Assembly (NCBI RefSeq): GCF_049195245.1
Contig: NZ_JBMIRR010000027.1
Location: 682,001-746,000 of the forward strand
DNA: 64,000 bases
Direction: 5' to 3'
DNA from: Arenimonas sp049195245
GTDB lineage: Bacteria; Pseudomonadota; Gammaproteobacteria; Xanthomonadales; Xanthomonadaceae
In this document: positions 53,182 to 61,735 of the stretch, piece after piece
Layout of the letters: the number at the start of each line of letters is the position of its first letter
Position numbering within the stretch: position 1 is the stretch's first letter
Program-made: the position numbers and the translations under genes
Notes under the pieces: generated by a model
What the model saw: the letters and a program-made list of their open reading frames with translations, nothing else
What the model was told of the DNA's origin: nothing
The model's database searches: none

Positions 53182-53950
53182 CCGGCCAGGGACCGAACAG
53201 GCGCGCCGCGTTGGCCGAGGTCGCCTGCGCCACCTCGGCTTCGTCCTGGTCGCGAAGCGCCGCCACCACGCGCAACACTTCGGGCAGGCGTCCGGGCTCG
53301 TTGCGCTGGCCGCGATGGGCGGCGTCGGGCTGGTCCGGCGCGTCGGTCTCCAGCAGCAGGAACTCGATGGGCATCGTCGCCACCGTGCGGCGCAGACGCT
53401 GGGCGCGTTCGAAGGTGACCGGCCCGCCGATGCCCAGGCAGAAGCCCAGGTCGAACAGCTGGCGCGCCTGCACCTCGCTGCCCGACCAGCTGTGCACGAC
53501 CCCGCACAAGCCACCGGTGCGGCGCACCCGGCTGATCACTTCGTCCACGGCGCGGCGCGCATGCACGACCAACGGCAGCGCATGCTCGCGGGCCAGCTCC
53601 AGCTGACGCTGGAAGTACTTGCGCTGTTCCTCGGGATCAAGCCCGGGAACGAAGTAGTCCAGGCCACATTCGCCAACGGCGGCGGGGCGTTCGCGTTCTA
53701 GCCAGTCGGACAGCTCGTCCAGATGCGCGGCCTGGTGCTGGTCCAGGAACATCGGATGCAGGCCATAGGCCGGCCGCAGCCCGGGATCGGCGGCGCAAAG
53801 CGCTCGGATCACCGGCCAGGACGCCCGGTCCACCGCCGGCAGCAGCTGCGCGACGACGCCTGCCGCGCGCGCCCGCGCGATCACCGCCGGCCGGTCCGCA
53901 TCGAACTCGGACGCGTCCAGGTGGCAGTGGCTGTCCACCAGCGGGTTCAT
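53156..53950 (-). CDS. TatD family metal-dependent hydrolase
   Basis: A 264-residue TIM-barrel hydrolase of the TatD DNase type. The metal ligands are DSHCHLD, GECGLDY, VVHARRA, VHSWSG and the LLETDAP Asp, all in place. TatD proteins show 3'-5' exonuclease activity; a D-aminoacyl-tRNA deacylase relative is also possible. It overlaps the small membrane protein gene by ATGA, and tcdA tail to tail. Confidence 0.92.
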   Translation of the reverse strand: MNPLVDSHCHLDASEFDADRPAVIARARAAGVVAQLLPAVDRASWPVIRALCAADPGLRPAYGLHPMFLDQHQAAHLDELSDWLERERPAAVGECGLDYFVPGLDPEEQRKYFQRQLELAREHALPLVVHARRAVDEVISRVRRTGGLCGVVHSWSGSEVQARQLFDLGFCLGIGGPVTFERAQRLRRTVATMPIEFLLLETDAPDQPDAAHRGQRNEPGRLPEVLRVVAALRDQDEAEVAQATSANAARLFGPWPVSPPLAQA

Positions 53951-54195
53951 TCGCGGCGCGATTCACCGTCGAGGGTGACGCCGGGTGCGGGTGGCGCGGC
54001 GGGTGGCGTCGCCTGGTCACGCTTCCAGGTCGCCAGCATCAGCGTGGCCAGGCCCATCAGGATCTCGTCGATGAAGGGCAGGGGATCGAGGATGAAGGTG
54101 TTGAGGATCCACAGCACCAGGGTGATGAAGAACAGCGTCGGGAAGCGCAGGCGGCTGGCGAAAGCGACCAGCGGACCGGTGAGGGGGTGGGGCAT
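53947..54195 (-). CDS. Small membrane protein (DUF6116-like)
   Basis: An 82-residue protein with two hydrophobic helices (FPTLFFITLVLWILNTFIL, then IDEILMGLATLMLATW) and a Pro/Ala-rich tail. I recall the family as DUF6116, of unknown function; this is not certain. It is translationally coupled to tatD by a 4-base overlap. Confidence 0.75.
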   Translation of the reverse strand: MPHPLTGPLVAFASRLRFPTLFFITLVLWILNTFILDPLPFIDEILMGLATLMLATWKRDQATPPAAPPAPGVTLDGESRRE

Positions 54196-54245
54196 GGCGG
54201 GCTCCGATCGGGGCGTCGACGCAAAATTAACACGTCGGGCGGCAC

Positions 54246-54280
54246 TGCCCGGCTTCTGGAAGGGTTCAGCAAGCCGGGCA
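54246..54280 (+). other. Stem-loop in the leader of the glycine-zipper gene
   Basis: A perfect 10-bp stem TGCCCGGCTT / AAGCCGGGCA with a 15-base loop, 52 bases before the start codon of the next gene. It could act in translation control or simply cap an upstream transcript. Confidence 0.5.
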
Positions 54281-54331
54281 CACTCTCCCCCTGCGCAGGC
54301 GGGGCACCCGTCGCCAAACGAGGACTAGACC

Positions 54332-55018
54332 ATGAACAAGACCGTATTGGCCGTGCTGGCCGGAATGTTGGCGGGAGGCGCCGCGATCGCGGCCTACCAG
54401 ACCTTTTCGACTCCCTACGCGGAGGTGGTGTCCGCCACCCCGATCACCGAACGTGAACCCATCTACGGCGAGGTGCTGGCGAGCAATGCCGTGACCGAGA
54501 TGCGCACCGGATCGCGCCAGGTCTGCGAGGACGTGACCGTGGAGAAGCGCCGTCCCGAGCGCTTCGGCAACAAGGACGGCGCCGTGATCGGTGCCGTCGT
54601 GGGCGGCCTGATCGGCAACCAGGTTGGCGGCGGCAGCGGCAAGAAGGTCGCCACCGTGGCCGGTGCCGTCGGCGGCGGCTTCGCCGGCCGTGAAATCGAC
54701 CGTCGCCACGTCGGCGGCCAGCGCTACACGGAAGTCGAGCAGCGCTGCCGCACCGTGTCCGAACCGCGTGAGGAAGTGATCGGCTACGACGTCGAGTACC
54801 GTGACGAGAACGGGAAGATCGCCACCACCCGCGTGGACGAGAAGCCGGGCGACCAGGTCCGCCTGGGTGAGCGCGACAAGGTGGTGGGCTACGACGTCAC
54901 CTGGCGCTACGAGGACCAGACCGGCTCGCTGGTGATGGACCAGGACCCGGGCGACCGCCTGCCCATGCGGGACGGCGCGATCGCCGTGTCCCCGGACCAG
55001 GTCGCCCCGCGCGGCTGA
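54332..55018 (+). CDS. Glycine-zipper 2TM envelope protein
   Basis: A 228-residue protein with an N-terminal signal anchor (MNKTVLAVLAGMLAGGAAIAAYQTF) and a glycine zipper (GAVIGAVVGGLIGNQVGGGS and on through GAVGGGFAG). The C-terminal part has a duplicated segment: EVIGYDVEYRDE and KVVGYDVTWRYE, each followed by a PGD. It is a member of the same broad family as the proteins at 33.5 and 51.8 kb. Location is probably inner membrane or periplasm. GAGGA precedes the ATG. Confidence 0.88.
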   Translation: MNKTVLAVLAGMLAGGAAIAAYQTFSTPYAEVVSATPITEREPIYGEVLASNAVTEMRTGSRQVCEDVTVEKRRPERFGNKDGAVIGAVVGGLIGNQVGGGSGKKVATVAGAVGGGFAGREIDRRHVGGQRYTEVEQRCRTVSEPREEVIGYDVEYRDENGKIATTRVDEKPGDQVRLGERDKVVGYDVTWRYEDQTGSLVMDQDPGDRLPMRDGAIAVSPDQVAPRG

Positions 55019-55040
55019 GCCGGTCTTCACGCGGTACCCG

Positions 55041-55068
55041 GAAGGGCCGGCCATGCCGGCCCTTCTTC
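55041..55068 (+). terminator. Intrinsic terminator after the glycine-zipper gene
   Basis: An 11-bp stem GAAGGGCCGGC / GCCGGCCCTTC with a 3-base loop, then TTCATT. The T-run is weak. Confidence 0.7.
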
Positions 55069-55141
55069 ATTGCAGGCTGCAGGGAGGGCGCGGGACGGGC
55101 TAAAATGCCCGACTTTCCCAGCGACCGCAGAATCCGCCCCC

Positions 55142-56305
55142 ATGGCCCTGAATCCGACCGACCTGTTCGACATCCGCAGCCTGCTCTCCGAAGAGGAGCG
55201 CATGATCCAGGACAGCGTCGCCCGCTTCACCGACGAACGCGTGCTGCCCATCATCGGCGACTGCTTTGACCAGGGCCGGTTCCCGAAGGAACTGGTGCCG
55301 GAAATCGCCGCGATGGGCCTGCTGGGCTCGTCGCTGCCCGAGAAGTACGGCTGCGCCAACCTCAACGCGGTCAGCTACGGCCTGATCTGCATGGAGCTCG
55401 AGCGCGGCGACTCCGGCATCCGCAGCTTCGTCTCGGTGCAGAGCTCGCTGTGCATGTATCCCATCTATGCCTACGGCACCGAAGAACAGCGCATGAAGTA
55501 CCTGCCGGGCATGGCCCGCGGCGAGATCATCGGCTGCTTCGGCCTGACCGAGCCGCACGGCGGCTCGGATCCGGCCAACATGAAGACCACCGCCCGCAAG
55601 GACGGCGGCGACTGGGTGATCAACGGCGCCAAGATGTGGATCACCAACGGCAACCTGGCCGACATCGCCATCGTCTGGGCCCAGACCGACGAAGGCATCC
55701 AGGGCTTCATCGTCGAGAAGGGCACCAAGGGTTTCGCGGCCCAGGAAGTGCACAAGAAGATGAGCCTGCGCGCCTCGGTCACCTCGGCGCTGTTCTTCGA
55801 CGAAGTGCGCGTGCCCGACAGCCAGCGCCTGCCGAACGTCAAGGGCCTCAAGGGCCCGCTGGGCTGCCTGACCCAGGCCCGCTACGGCATCACCTGGGGT
55901 CCGATCGGCGCCGCCATCGCCAGCTACACCTCGGCGCTGGAGTACTCCAAGACCCGCATCCTGTTCAACCGCCCGATCGCCGCCACCCAGGCCGTGCAGC
56001 TCAAGCTGGCCGAGATGGCCCGCCGCATCACGCTGGCGCAGCTGCTGTCGCTGCAGCTGGGCCGCCTGAAGGACGCCGGCACCATGCAGCCCGCCCAGGT
56101 CTCGCTGGCCAAGTGGAACAACTGCCGCATCGCGCTGGACATCAGCCGCGAAGCGCGCGACATCCTGGGCGGTGCCGGCATCACCACCGAGCACCCGCCG
56201 ATCCGCCATGCGCTCAACCTCGAGTCCGTGATCACCTACGAGGGCACCGAGACGGTGCACCAGCTGGTGATCGGCCGGGAAGTGACCGGCATCAACGCGT
56301 TCTGA
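55142..56305 (+). CDS. gcdH: Glutaryl-CoA dehydrogenase
   Basis: A 387-residue acyl-CoA dehydrogenase. CFGLTEPHGGSDP binds FAD, and the catalytic Glu lies in YEGTETVHQLVIGREVTGINAF, the glutaryl-CoA dehydrogenase ending. It oxidises and decarboxylates glutaryl-CoA to crotonyl-CoA in lysine/tryptophan degradation. TAAAAT (55101-55106) is a likely -10, with a leader of about 29 bases. It is followed, after 83 bp with a hairpin, by a fused E1. Confidence 0.93.
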   Translation: MALNPTDLFDIRSLLSEEERMIQDSVARFTDERVLPIIGDCFDQGRFPKELVPEIAAMGLLGSSLPEKYGCANLNAVSYGLICMELERGDSGIRSFVSVQSSLCMYPIYAYGTEEQRMKYLPGMARGEIIGCFGLTEPHGGSDPANMKTTARKDGGDWVINGAKMWITNGNLADIAIVWAQTDEGIQGFIVEKGTKGFAAQEVHKKMSLRASVTSALFFDEVRVPDSQRLPNVKGLKGPLGCLTQARYGITWGPIGAAIASYTSALEYSKTRILFNRPIAATQAVQLKLAEMARRITLAQLLSLQLGRLKDAGTMQPAQVSLAKWNNCRIALDISREARDILGGAGITTEHPPIRHALNLESVITYEGTETVHQLVIGREVTGINAF

Positions 56306-56315
56306 TCCTTTGCGC

Positions 56316-56337
56316 GGGGGCGCGGCAACGCGTCCCC
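56316..56337 (+). other. Hairpin with a GCAA tetraloop between gcdH and the E1 gene
   Basis: Nine base pairs (GGGGGCGCG / CGCGTCCCC, with one G-T pair) close a GCAA loop, a GNRA tetraloop. No T-tract follows, so the hairpin would tune rather than end transcription. Confidence 0.5.
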
Positions 56338-56388
56338 GTCGCCGCACGGCGCGCCCGGCGCGCTGCACCCGCGCCTTCCGAGACCGCC

Positions 56389-58665
56389 ATGTCCGCCGCC
56401 ACGCCCCTGATCCCCGCCCGCCAGAAAGACGTCAACCGCGCCAAGGTCTGCGACGACAACTTCATCGAATTCGTGCAGGGCTGGCAGGGCCGGCCGGAGC
56501 CGCGCCCCGCGCCGCACGAGCCCGTGCTGGAAGGCAGTGCCTGCACCGCGGCCGATTTCCTGGACCTGTTCGAATCCCAGCTGGTGTCGCGCCACCTGGA
56601 CCTGATGGCGCGCGTGCTGCGCGTGCAGCAAAAGGTCTTCTACACCATCGGTTCGTCAGGCCACGAAGGCAACGCGATGGTCGCGCGGCTCACGCGCCAT
56701 ACCGATCCGGCCTTCCTGCACTACCGCTCCGGCGGCTTCATGGCCGAGCGCTTCCGCAAGCTGCCGGGCATGGACCCGGTGATGGACTCGGCGCTCAGCT
56801 TCGCCGCCAGCAGCGAGGACCCGATCTCCGGCGGCCGCCACAAGGTCTGGGGCAGCAAGCCGCTGTGGGTGCTGCCGCAGACCTCCACCATCGCCTCGCA
56901 CCTGCCCAAGGCCCTGGGCACCGCGATCGCCATCGAGCAGGCCCGCCGCATCGGCCATGCGCTGCCGATCCCGGACGATTCCATTGCCATTTGCTCCTTC
57001 GGCGACGCCTCCAGCAACCACGCCACGGCGCAGACCGCGTTCAACACCGCGCAGTGGACCGCCTACCAGAAGCTGCAGGCACCGGTGCTGTACGTGTGCG
57101 AGGACAACGGCATCGGCATCTCGGTGAAGACGCCGGGCGGCTGGATCGCCAACGCGTTCCGCGACCGCCACGGCCTGGACTATTTCTACGCCGACGGCCT
57201 GGACATCGCCGAAGGCTACGGCCAGGTGCAGGCCGCGGTGGAACACTGCCGCCGCAGTCGCCGGCCGACCTTCCTGCACCTGCGCACCACGCGGATCATG
57301 GGCCACGCCGGCACCGACTTCGAGATCGAGTGGCGCAGCTTCGAGGAACTGATGGCGGTCGAAGCCAGCGATCCGCTGCTGCGTTCGGCGCAGATCGCCC
57401 TGCAGTCGGGCCTGATGGGCAAGGACGAGCTGCTGGCGCGCTACGAAGCGATGCGCCAGCGCTGCTTCGCCGCGGCCGAGGAGGCCGACCGCAAGCCCAA
57501 GCTGACCGACCTGGCCGAAGTGATGCGCCCGCTGGCGCCCTACACGCCGGACCGGGTCGCGGCCGAAGCCGCCCGCAGCGACTACGCCGAAAAGCGCCTG
57601 GCCGTGTTCGGCAGCGAGGCCAAACTGCCGGAGAACCAGCCGCCGCGGCACCTGGCGATCCAGATCAACCAGGCCCTGCACGACCTGTTCTGCAAGTACC
57701 CCGAGGCGCTGCTGTTCGGCGAGGACGTGGCGCAGAAGGGCGGCGTGTACACCGTCACCAAGGGCCTGCACAAGGCGTTCAAGAACGCCCGCGTGTTCAA
57801 CACGCTGCTGGACGAGACCATGATCCTGGGCCTGGCCCAGGGCTATGCCAACGTGGGCATGCTGCCGATGCCCGAGATCCAGTACCTGGCCTATTTCCAC
57901 AACGCCTGCGACCAGATCCGCGGCGAGGCCTGCAGCCTGCAGTTCTTCAGCAACGGCCAGTTCCGCAACCCGATGGTGATGCGCATTGCTTCGCTGGGCT
58001 ACCAGCGCGGTTTCGGCGGCCATTTCCACAACGACAACTCCATCACGGCCCTGCGTGACATCCCGGGCCTGGTGGTGGGCTGCCCCAGCCGCGGCGACGA
58101 TGCCGCCACGATGCTGCGCACGATGATGGCGCTGGCCAAGGTGGACGGCCGCGTCTGCGCCTTCCTCGAACCCATCGCCCTGTACATGACCAAGGACCTG
58201 TACGAGGCCGGCGACGGCGAATGGCTCACGGCCTATCCGGCGCCGGACCAGGCCATGGTGCTGGGCGAGGAGCGCGTGTATTTCCCCGAGGCCACCGACC
58301 TGGTGATCTTCAGCTTCGGCAACGGCCTGCCGATGAGCCTGCGCGCCGCGCGGGAGATCGAACGCGCCCAAGGCTGGCGGGTCCGCGTGGTGGACCTGCG
58401 CTGGCTGCAGCCGCTCAACACCGAAGCCATCGCCCGCCATGCCATGCAATGCGCAAGGATCCTGGTGGTGGACGAGGGCCGGCGCTCGGCCGGCGTGGGT
58501 GAGGGCATCATCACGGCGGTCGTCGAGGCCGGGCAGGGCGCCAAGCCGCTGCGGCGGGTGGTGGGTGAAGACACCTACACCCCGCTCGCCGGCGCCGCCT
58601 TCCTAGTGATCCCGAGCGAGGCGGACATCGTGGCGATGGCCGCCGACCTGGCCAAAGACCGTTGA
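56389..58665 (+). CDS. Fused alpha/beta 2-oxoacid dehydrogenase E1 component
   Basis: A 758-residue thiamine-diphosphate enzyme with the alpha-type (about 60-370) and beta-type (about 420-750) E1 subunits joined in one chain. The ThDP-binding GDASSNHATAQTAFNTAQ and EDNGIGISVKT lie in the first half; FGEDVAQKGGVYTVT and the PMPEIQYLAY active-site segment lie in the second. It should decarboxylate a branched or other 2-oxoacid, transferring the acyl group to an E2 that is not encoded here. The neighbour gcdH suggests a link with amino-acid degradation. The ATG at 56389 gives the family start. Confidence 0.88.
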   Translation: MSAATPLIPARQKDVNRAKVCDDNFIEFVQGWQGRPEPRPAPHEPVLEGSACTAADFLDLFESQLVSRHLDLMARVLRVQQKVFYTIGSSGHEGNAMVARLTRHTDPAFLHYRSGGFMAERFRKLPGMDPVMDSALSFAASSEDPISGGRHKVWGSKPLWVLPQTSTIASHLPKALGTAIAIEQARRIGHALPIPDDSIAICSFGDASSNHATAQTAFNTAQWTAYQKLQAPVLYVCEDNGIGISVKTPGGWIANAFRDRHGLDYFYADGLDIAEGYGQVQAAVEHCRRSRRPTFLHLRTTRIMGHAGTDFEIEWRSFEELMAVEASDPLLRSAQIALQSGLMGKDELLARYEAMRQRCFAAAEEADRKPKLTDLAEVMRPLAPYTPDRVAAEAARSDYAEKRLAVFGSEAKLPENQPPRHLAIQINQALHDLFCKYPEALLFGEDVAQKGGVYTVTKGLHKAFKNARVFNTLLDETMILGLAQGYANVGMLPMPEIQYLAYFHNACDQIRGEACSLQFFSNGQFRNPMVMRIASLGYQRGFGGHFHNDNSITALRDIPGLVVGCPSRGDDAATMLRTMMALAKVDGRVCAFLEPIALYMTKDLYEAGDGEWLTAYPAPDQAMVLGEERVYFPEATDLVIFSFGNGLPMSLRAAREIERAQGWRVRVVDLRWLQPLNTEAIARHAMQCARILVVDEGRRSAGVGEGIITAVVEAGQGAKPLRRVVGEDTYTPLAGAAFLVIPSEADIVAMAADLAKDR

Positions 58666-58700
58666 TCACGACGAAGCATGAAAGCTTCGCGCGCTTCGCC

Positions 58701-58706
58701 TAGACT
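58701..58706 (+). promoter_or_regulatory. -10 box (TAGACT) placed for a leaderless transcript
   Basis: TAGACT, six bases (GCAGCC), then the ATG of the cyclase-FHA gene. No Shine-Dalgarno is present. Confidence 0.55.
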
Positions 58707-58712
58707 GCAGCC

Positions 58713-59609
58713 ATGAGCCATTCCCGGCCCCAGACCATCCTGTTCGCCGACGTCAGCGGCAGCACCCGGCTGTTCGAGAGCCGCGGCGACGTCGAGGCGC
58801 GCCGCCTGATCGCGGCCGTGCTCGATGCGCTGACCCAGGTCTGCCAGCAGCACGGCGGCCGGGTGATCAAGACCATCGGCGACGAGATCATGTGCACCTT
58901 CCCGGGTGCGCTCAACGGTGTGCTGGCGGCCTGCGACATGCAGCGGCGCATGGGGCGCGACATCAATTTCGTCCGCGACAGCCTGGCGGTGCGCATCGGC
59001 CTGCACCACGGGGATGCCCTGGAAGAAGCCGACGGCGACGTCTACGGCGACGCGGTCAACACCGCCGCACGCATGGCCTCGCTGGCCAAGCGCGAGCAGG
59101 TCGTCACCACGGCCGCCACCTACGACAGCCTGAGCGGCAAGGTTCCCGAGGCGCGCAGCCTGGGCAAGGCGCGCGTCAGCGGCAAGCTGCTGCCGATCGA
59201 GATCGTGGACCTGGTCTGGCAGGAAGACACCTCCGGCATGACCATGGTCCAGAGCGCCGTCCGCATCGGCGACCTGCCGGGCACGGGCGCGGTGTTGAAG
59301 CTGCGCCACCGGGGCCAGACGGTCGAGCTCAAGCCCGAGTCCGAACCCTTCGCCATGGGTCGCGAGCCCAGCAACCACCTGACGGTGGAGGCGGACTGGG
59401 TCAGCCGCACGCACGCCACCATCGAGTACAAGCGCGGTCATTTCATGATCGCCGACCGCTCGACCAATGGCACCTACGTGCGCATCGGCGAGGACGACGA
59501 GCAGAAGGTGCACCGCGACGAGCTGCACCTGCGCAAGTCCGGCACCATCAGCCTGGGCCAGAGTTTCGGCGTCAACACCGGCGACATCATCTACTTCGAC
59601 GCCGACTGA
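58713..59609 (+). CDS. Class III nucleotidyl cyclase fused to an FHA domain
   Basis: A 298-residue protein. The N-terminal class III adenylate/guanylate cyclase domain (about 8-170) has the two metal-binding Asp residues, Asp13 in FADVSGSTRLFE and Asp57 in KTIGDEIMCTF. The C-terminal FHA domain (about 200-298) has the phosphopeptide-binding MGREPSNHLTVEADWVSRTH and STNGTYVRIGEDD. The fusion couples cyclic-nucleotide synthesis to phospho-threonine recognition, i.e. to Ser/Thr kinase signalling; no kinase is adjacent. It is soluble. Confidence 0.9.
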   Translation: MSHSRPQTILFADVSGSTRLFESRGDVEARRLIAAVLDALTQVCQQHGGRVIKTIGDEIMCTFPGALNGVLAACDMQRRMGRDINFVRDSLAVRIGLHHGDALEEADGDVYGDAVNTAARMASLAKREQVVTTAATYDSLSGKVPEARSLGKARVSGKLLPIEIVDLVWQEDTSGMTMVQSAVRIGDLPGTGAVLKLRHRGQTVELKPESEPFAMGREPSNHLTVEADWVSRTHATIEYKRGHFMIADRSTNGTYVRIGEDDEQKVHRDELHLRKSGTISLGQSFGVNTGDIIYFDAD

Positions 59610-59651
59610 ACCGCGGCGTCGTGATGCCGCCGCGGCGCGCCCGGCACTCGA

Positions 59652-60536
59652 TCAGCGGCCGGCCTCGACCTCGATGCCACCTGTCACTTCGACCTCTTCC
59701 TCGGGCGTCGCGACCGGGGCAGGCGCTGCGCCCGCCTTCGGCTTGTAGCCGAACACGCCGCGCAGCAGGCGCTCGCTGCCGGCGTACTCGGCCGCGGTGG
59801 CGGTGACGAACTGGCTGGCACCCAGCTCCACCAGCACCTCGTACAGCGCATCGTCCTGGTGCAGCTTCAGCATTGCGTCCGACACTGCCTTGCGCACGTC
59901 GGCCGGCACGGTGCCGCCCGCGCTGAGCGCACGGCCGGGGAACTCGCGCGACTCCGACACGACCGACAGGTTGGGGTACAGGGTGGCGATGTAGTTGGGC
60001 ACCATCGCCGCCTCGGTTTCCTGGTTGAAGGCCATGTCGATGCCATCGCGCCAGGTGGCGGCCAGCGACAGGATCTCGGGCTGCGCGATCGGGTTGCGGT
60101 AGAGCTCACCCAGCAGCAGGTAACCCATGCTGGGCGAGGGCATGCTGACGACGCGGTAGCCGATCAGGCCGGTGGTGCCGCCTTCGGCGATGCTCGGATC
60201 GGCGACCAGCGAATAGCGTGTGGTCTCGGCCACGCGCACCAGCGGCACGAAGCCCAGCCGGTCGGCGCGGAAGTCGGTGAAGTGCGCTTCCTCGAAGGCG
60301 AAATCGGTCTTCGAGCCCGAGCGCAGGTCACGCCAGTACACGTGGTAGTTGGTGGCGGTCTTGAGCACGAACTTGTGTCCGGTGCTCGAGGAGAGGTAGT
60401 CCAGCAAGGGCTTGTAGACTTCCCGGGCCTGCGCCGGCGGGTAGTTGGGCTCCACGGCCAGCGTGTATTCGGCGCCCATGGCCGGCATCGCGAACATCGA
60501 AAAAACGAAGGCCGCCAGGCCCCTGTTGAGCTTCAT
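59652..60536 (-). CDS. PhnD-like periplasmic phosphonate/phosphate-binding protein, orphan
   Basis: A 294-residue protein with a signal peptide (to about residue 21, AMGA) and a PhnD/SsuA-like periplasmic-binding fold of the phosphate/phosphonate ABC family. Markers are PPAQAREVYKPLLDYLS, DFAFEEAHFTDF and the later VPADVRKAVSDAMLKL. No ABC ATPase or permease gene is adjacent, so it may act as a sensor or work with a distant transporter. A Pro/Ala linker and an acidic tail (PEEEVEVTGGIEVEAGR) are unusual. GGGAGG lies before the ATG. Confidence 0.83.
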   Translation of the reverse strand: MKLNRGLAAFVFSMFAMPAMGAEYTLAVEPNYPPAQAREVYKPLLDYLSSSTGHKFVLKTATNYHVYWRDLRSGSKTDFAFEEAHFTDFRADRLGFVPLVRVAETTRYSLVADPSIAEGGTTGLIGYRVVSMPSPSMGYLLLGELYRNPIAQPEILSLAATWRDGIDMAFNQETEAAMVPNYIATLYPNLSVVSESREFPGRALSAGGTVPADVRKAVSDAMLKLHQDDALYEVLVELGASQFVTATAAEYAGSERLLRGVFGYKPKAGAAPAPVATPEEEVEVTGGIEVEAGR

Positions 60537-60604
60537 GATGTAGTCCTCCCTGTGCCCGGCGGTATAGCAGACATCCTGCTTTTTAGCCAACCGTGACGCG
60601 GGTC

Positions 60605-61477
60605 TCAGGGCTGTCGGGCAAGGCCGCCAAGCAAGGGCAGGCGGTGGCAGGGATGTCCCCCGGCCTGGAACGGACCTTCAGCGCCCGCGGCCATCACGGC
60701 CAGGCCGATGCCTCCGTCCGAGCCGGCGCAAACCAGGGTCCCGGTCGCACCGGCCTCGTCGGCAACCGCCATGCCGGCCATCAAGCCCTGGCCCGACAGC
60801 CGCACCAGTCCGCGCTTGGCCTGGCCCAGGTAGTGGGTCCGGGCCACGATTTCCTGGCCGGGATAGCAGCCCTTCTTGAGGCTGAAGGCGGCCAGCCGGT
60901 CCAGCGACAGCATCTGCGGCGTCCAGGCCTCGCGCTGCGACTCGGGCAGCCGAGGCAGGCCGTGGGCCAGGTCGGCCTCGCGCCAGGCCGCGTCCAGCCG
61001 GTCCTCGGCGGGGCGGCGCTGCGGGCTGTCGGGCGGCAGCAGGCACAGCGTCCGCGGTCCGCCTTCGCCGCCCAGGTCCAGCGACCACCCATGTTCCGCG
61101 TCGCCGAGTGCCTGGTCGGGGGCCGCGAATTCTCGGGTCGGGCCTGCGGCCACGACCCAGCCTGTGGCCGCGTCCAGCTGCAGCTTGCTGCGGAACACGT
61201 AGCGTTGCAGCGCCGACTTCAATGCCTCGGCCGGATGATCGGGCAGCACCAGCAGGAACGACGCCTCGTCCTGGCGCAGCAGCGCGAACAGGGCGATCAC
61301 GCGCCCCTTGGCCGTAAGCCAACCGTTCCAGTGCCACTGGCCGGGGGCCAGCGCAAGCACGTCGTTCATCGTCTGCGCCTGCAGGAACGCTGCCGCATCC
61401 GGGCCATGCACGGCCAGCAGTTCGAAGCCGGACAGGGCAGGGCAACCTTCTACGACCAGATTTGTCTTGAACGTCAT
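60605..61477 (-). CDS. ygfZ: YgfZ/GcvT-like folate-binding protein (iron-sulfur assembly factor)
   Basis: A 290-residue YgfZ-family protein. The hallmark KGCYPGQE, with the conserved Cys, lies at about residue 205. YgfZ binds tetrahydrofolate and supports assembly or repair of certain [4Fe-4S] enzymes such as MiaB. The start at 61477 gives the normal N-terminus; a second ATG at 61495 adds six residues but would overlap the -10 region of the divergent gene. It is divergent from the SDHAF4-like gene with only 24 bp between starts. Confidence 0.9.
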   Translation of the reverse strand: MTFKTNLVVEGCPALSGFELLAVHGPDAAAFLQAQTMNDVLALAPGQWHWNGWLTAKGRVIALFALLRQDEASFLLVLPDHPAEALKSALQRYVFRSKLQLDAATGWVVAAGPTREFAAPDQALGDAEHGWSLDLGGEGGPRTLCLLPPDSPQRRPAEDRLDAAWREADLAHGLPRLPESQREAWTPQMLSLDRLAAFSLKKGCYPGQEIVARTHYLGQAKRGLVRLSGQGLMAGMAVADEAGATGTLVCAGSDGGIGLAVMAAGAEGPFQAGGHPCHRLPLLGGLARQP

Positions 61478-61489
61478 GGGGGTGGGACT

Positions 61490-61495
61490 TAACAT
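61490..61495 (+). promoter_or_regulatory. -10 box (TAACAT) placed for a leaderless transcript of the sdh operon
   Basis: TAACAT, six bases (TGCCGG), then the ATG of the SDHAF4-like gene. It lies inside the 24-bp gap to ygfZ. Confidence is lower since the match to TATAAT is 4 of 6. Confidence 0.45.
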
Positions 61496-61501
61496 TGCCG
61501 G

Positions 61502-61678
61502 ATGGTGACCGAGCCGCGAATCATAGGCGAAACAGCGACGTCCACCGAGCCTGCCTCCCTGCCTCCGGACGCGTCGCCGGCTCCTGCGGCTGCGCCGGTC
61601 GAGATCGGCGGCCGGAACGGACCCGACCCCACCCGCTACGGCGACTGGGAAAAGAACGGACGCTGCATCGACTTCTGA
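61502..61678 (+). CDS. SDHAF4-like (DUF1674) succinate dehydrogenase assembly factor
   Basis: A 58-residue ORF too short for many gene finders. Its end, GGRNGPDPTRYGDWEKNGRC then IDF, is the DUF1674/SDHAF4 signature. In eukaryotes and several proteobacteria such proteins bind the flavinated SdhA subunit and promote complex II assembly. It lies 57 bp upstream of sdhC, fitting that role. The N-terminal 30 residues are Pro/Ala-rich and disordered. Confidence 0.88.
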   Translation: MVTEPRIIGETATSTEPASLPPDASPAPAAAPVEIGGRNGPDPTRYGDWEKNGRCIDF

Positions 61679-61735
61679 ACGCGGCGCACACGCGGCGCCC
61701 CTGAAACTCCACGCAAACCGAGACGAGCGCAGCCC

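Noticed and set aside
55450..56388. N-terminal extension of the E1 protein
   Set aside because: Overlaps gcdH in another frame; the E1 family begins at the ATG at 56389.
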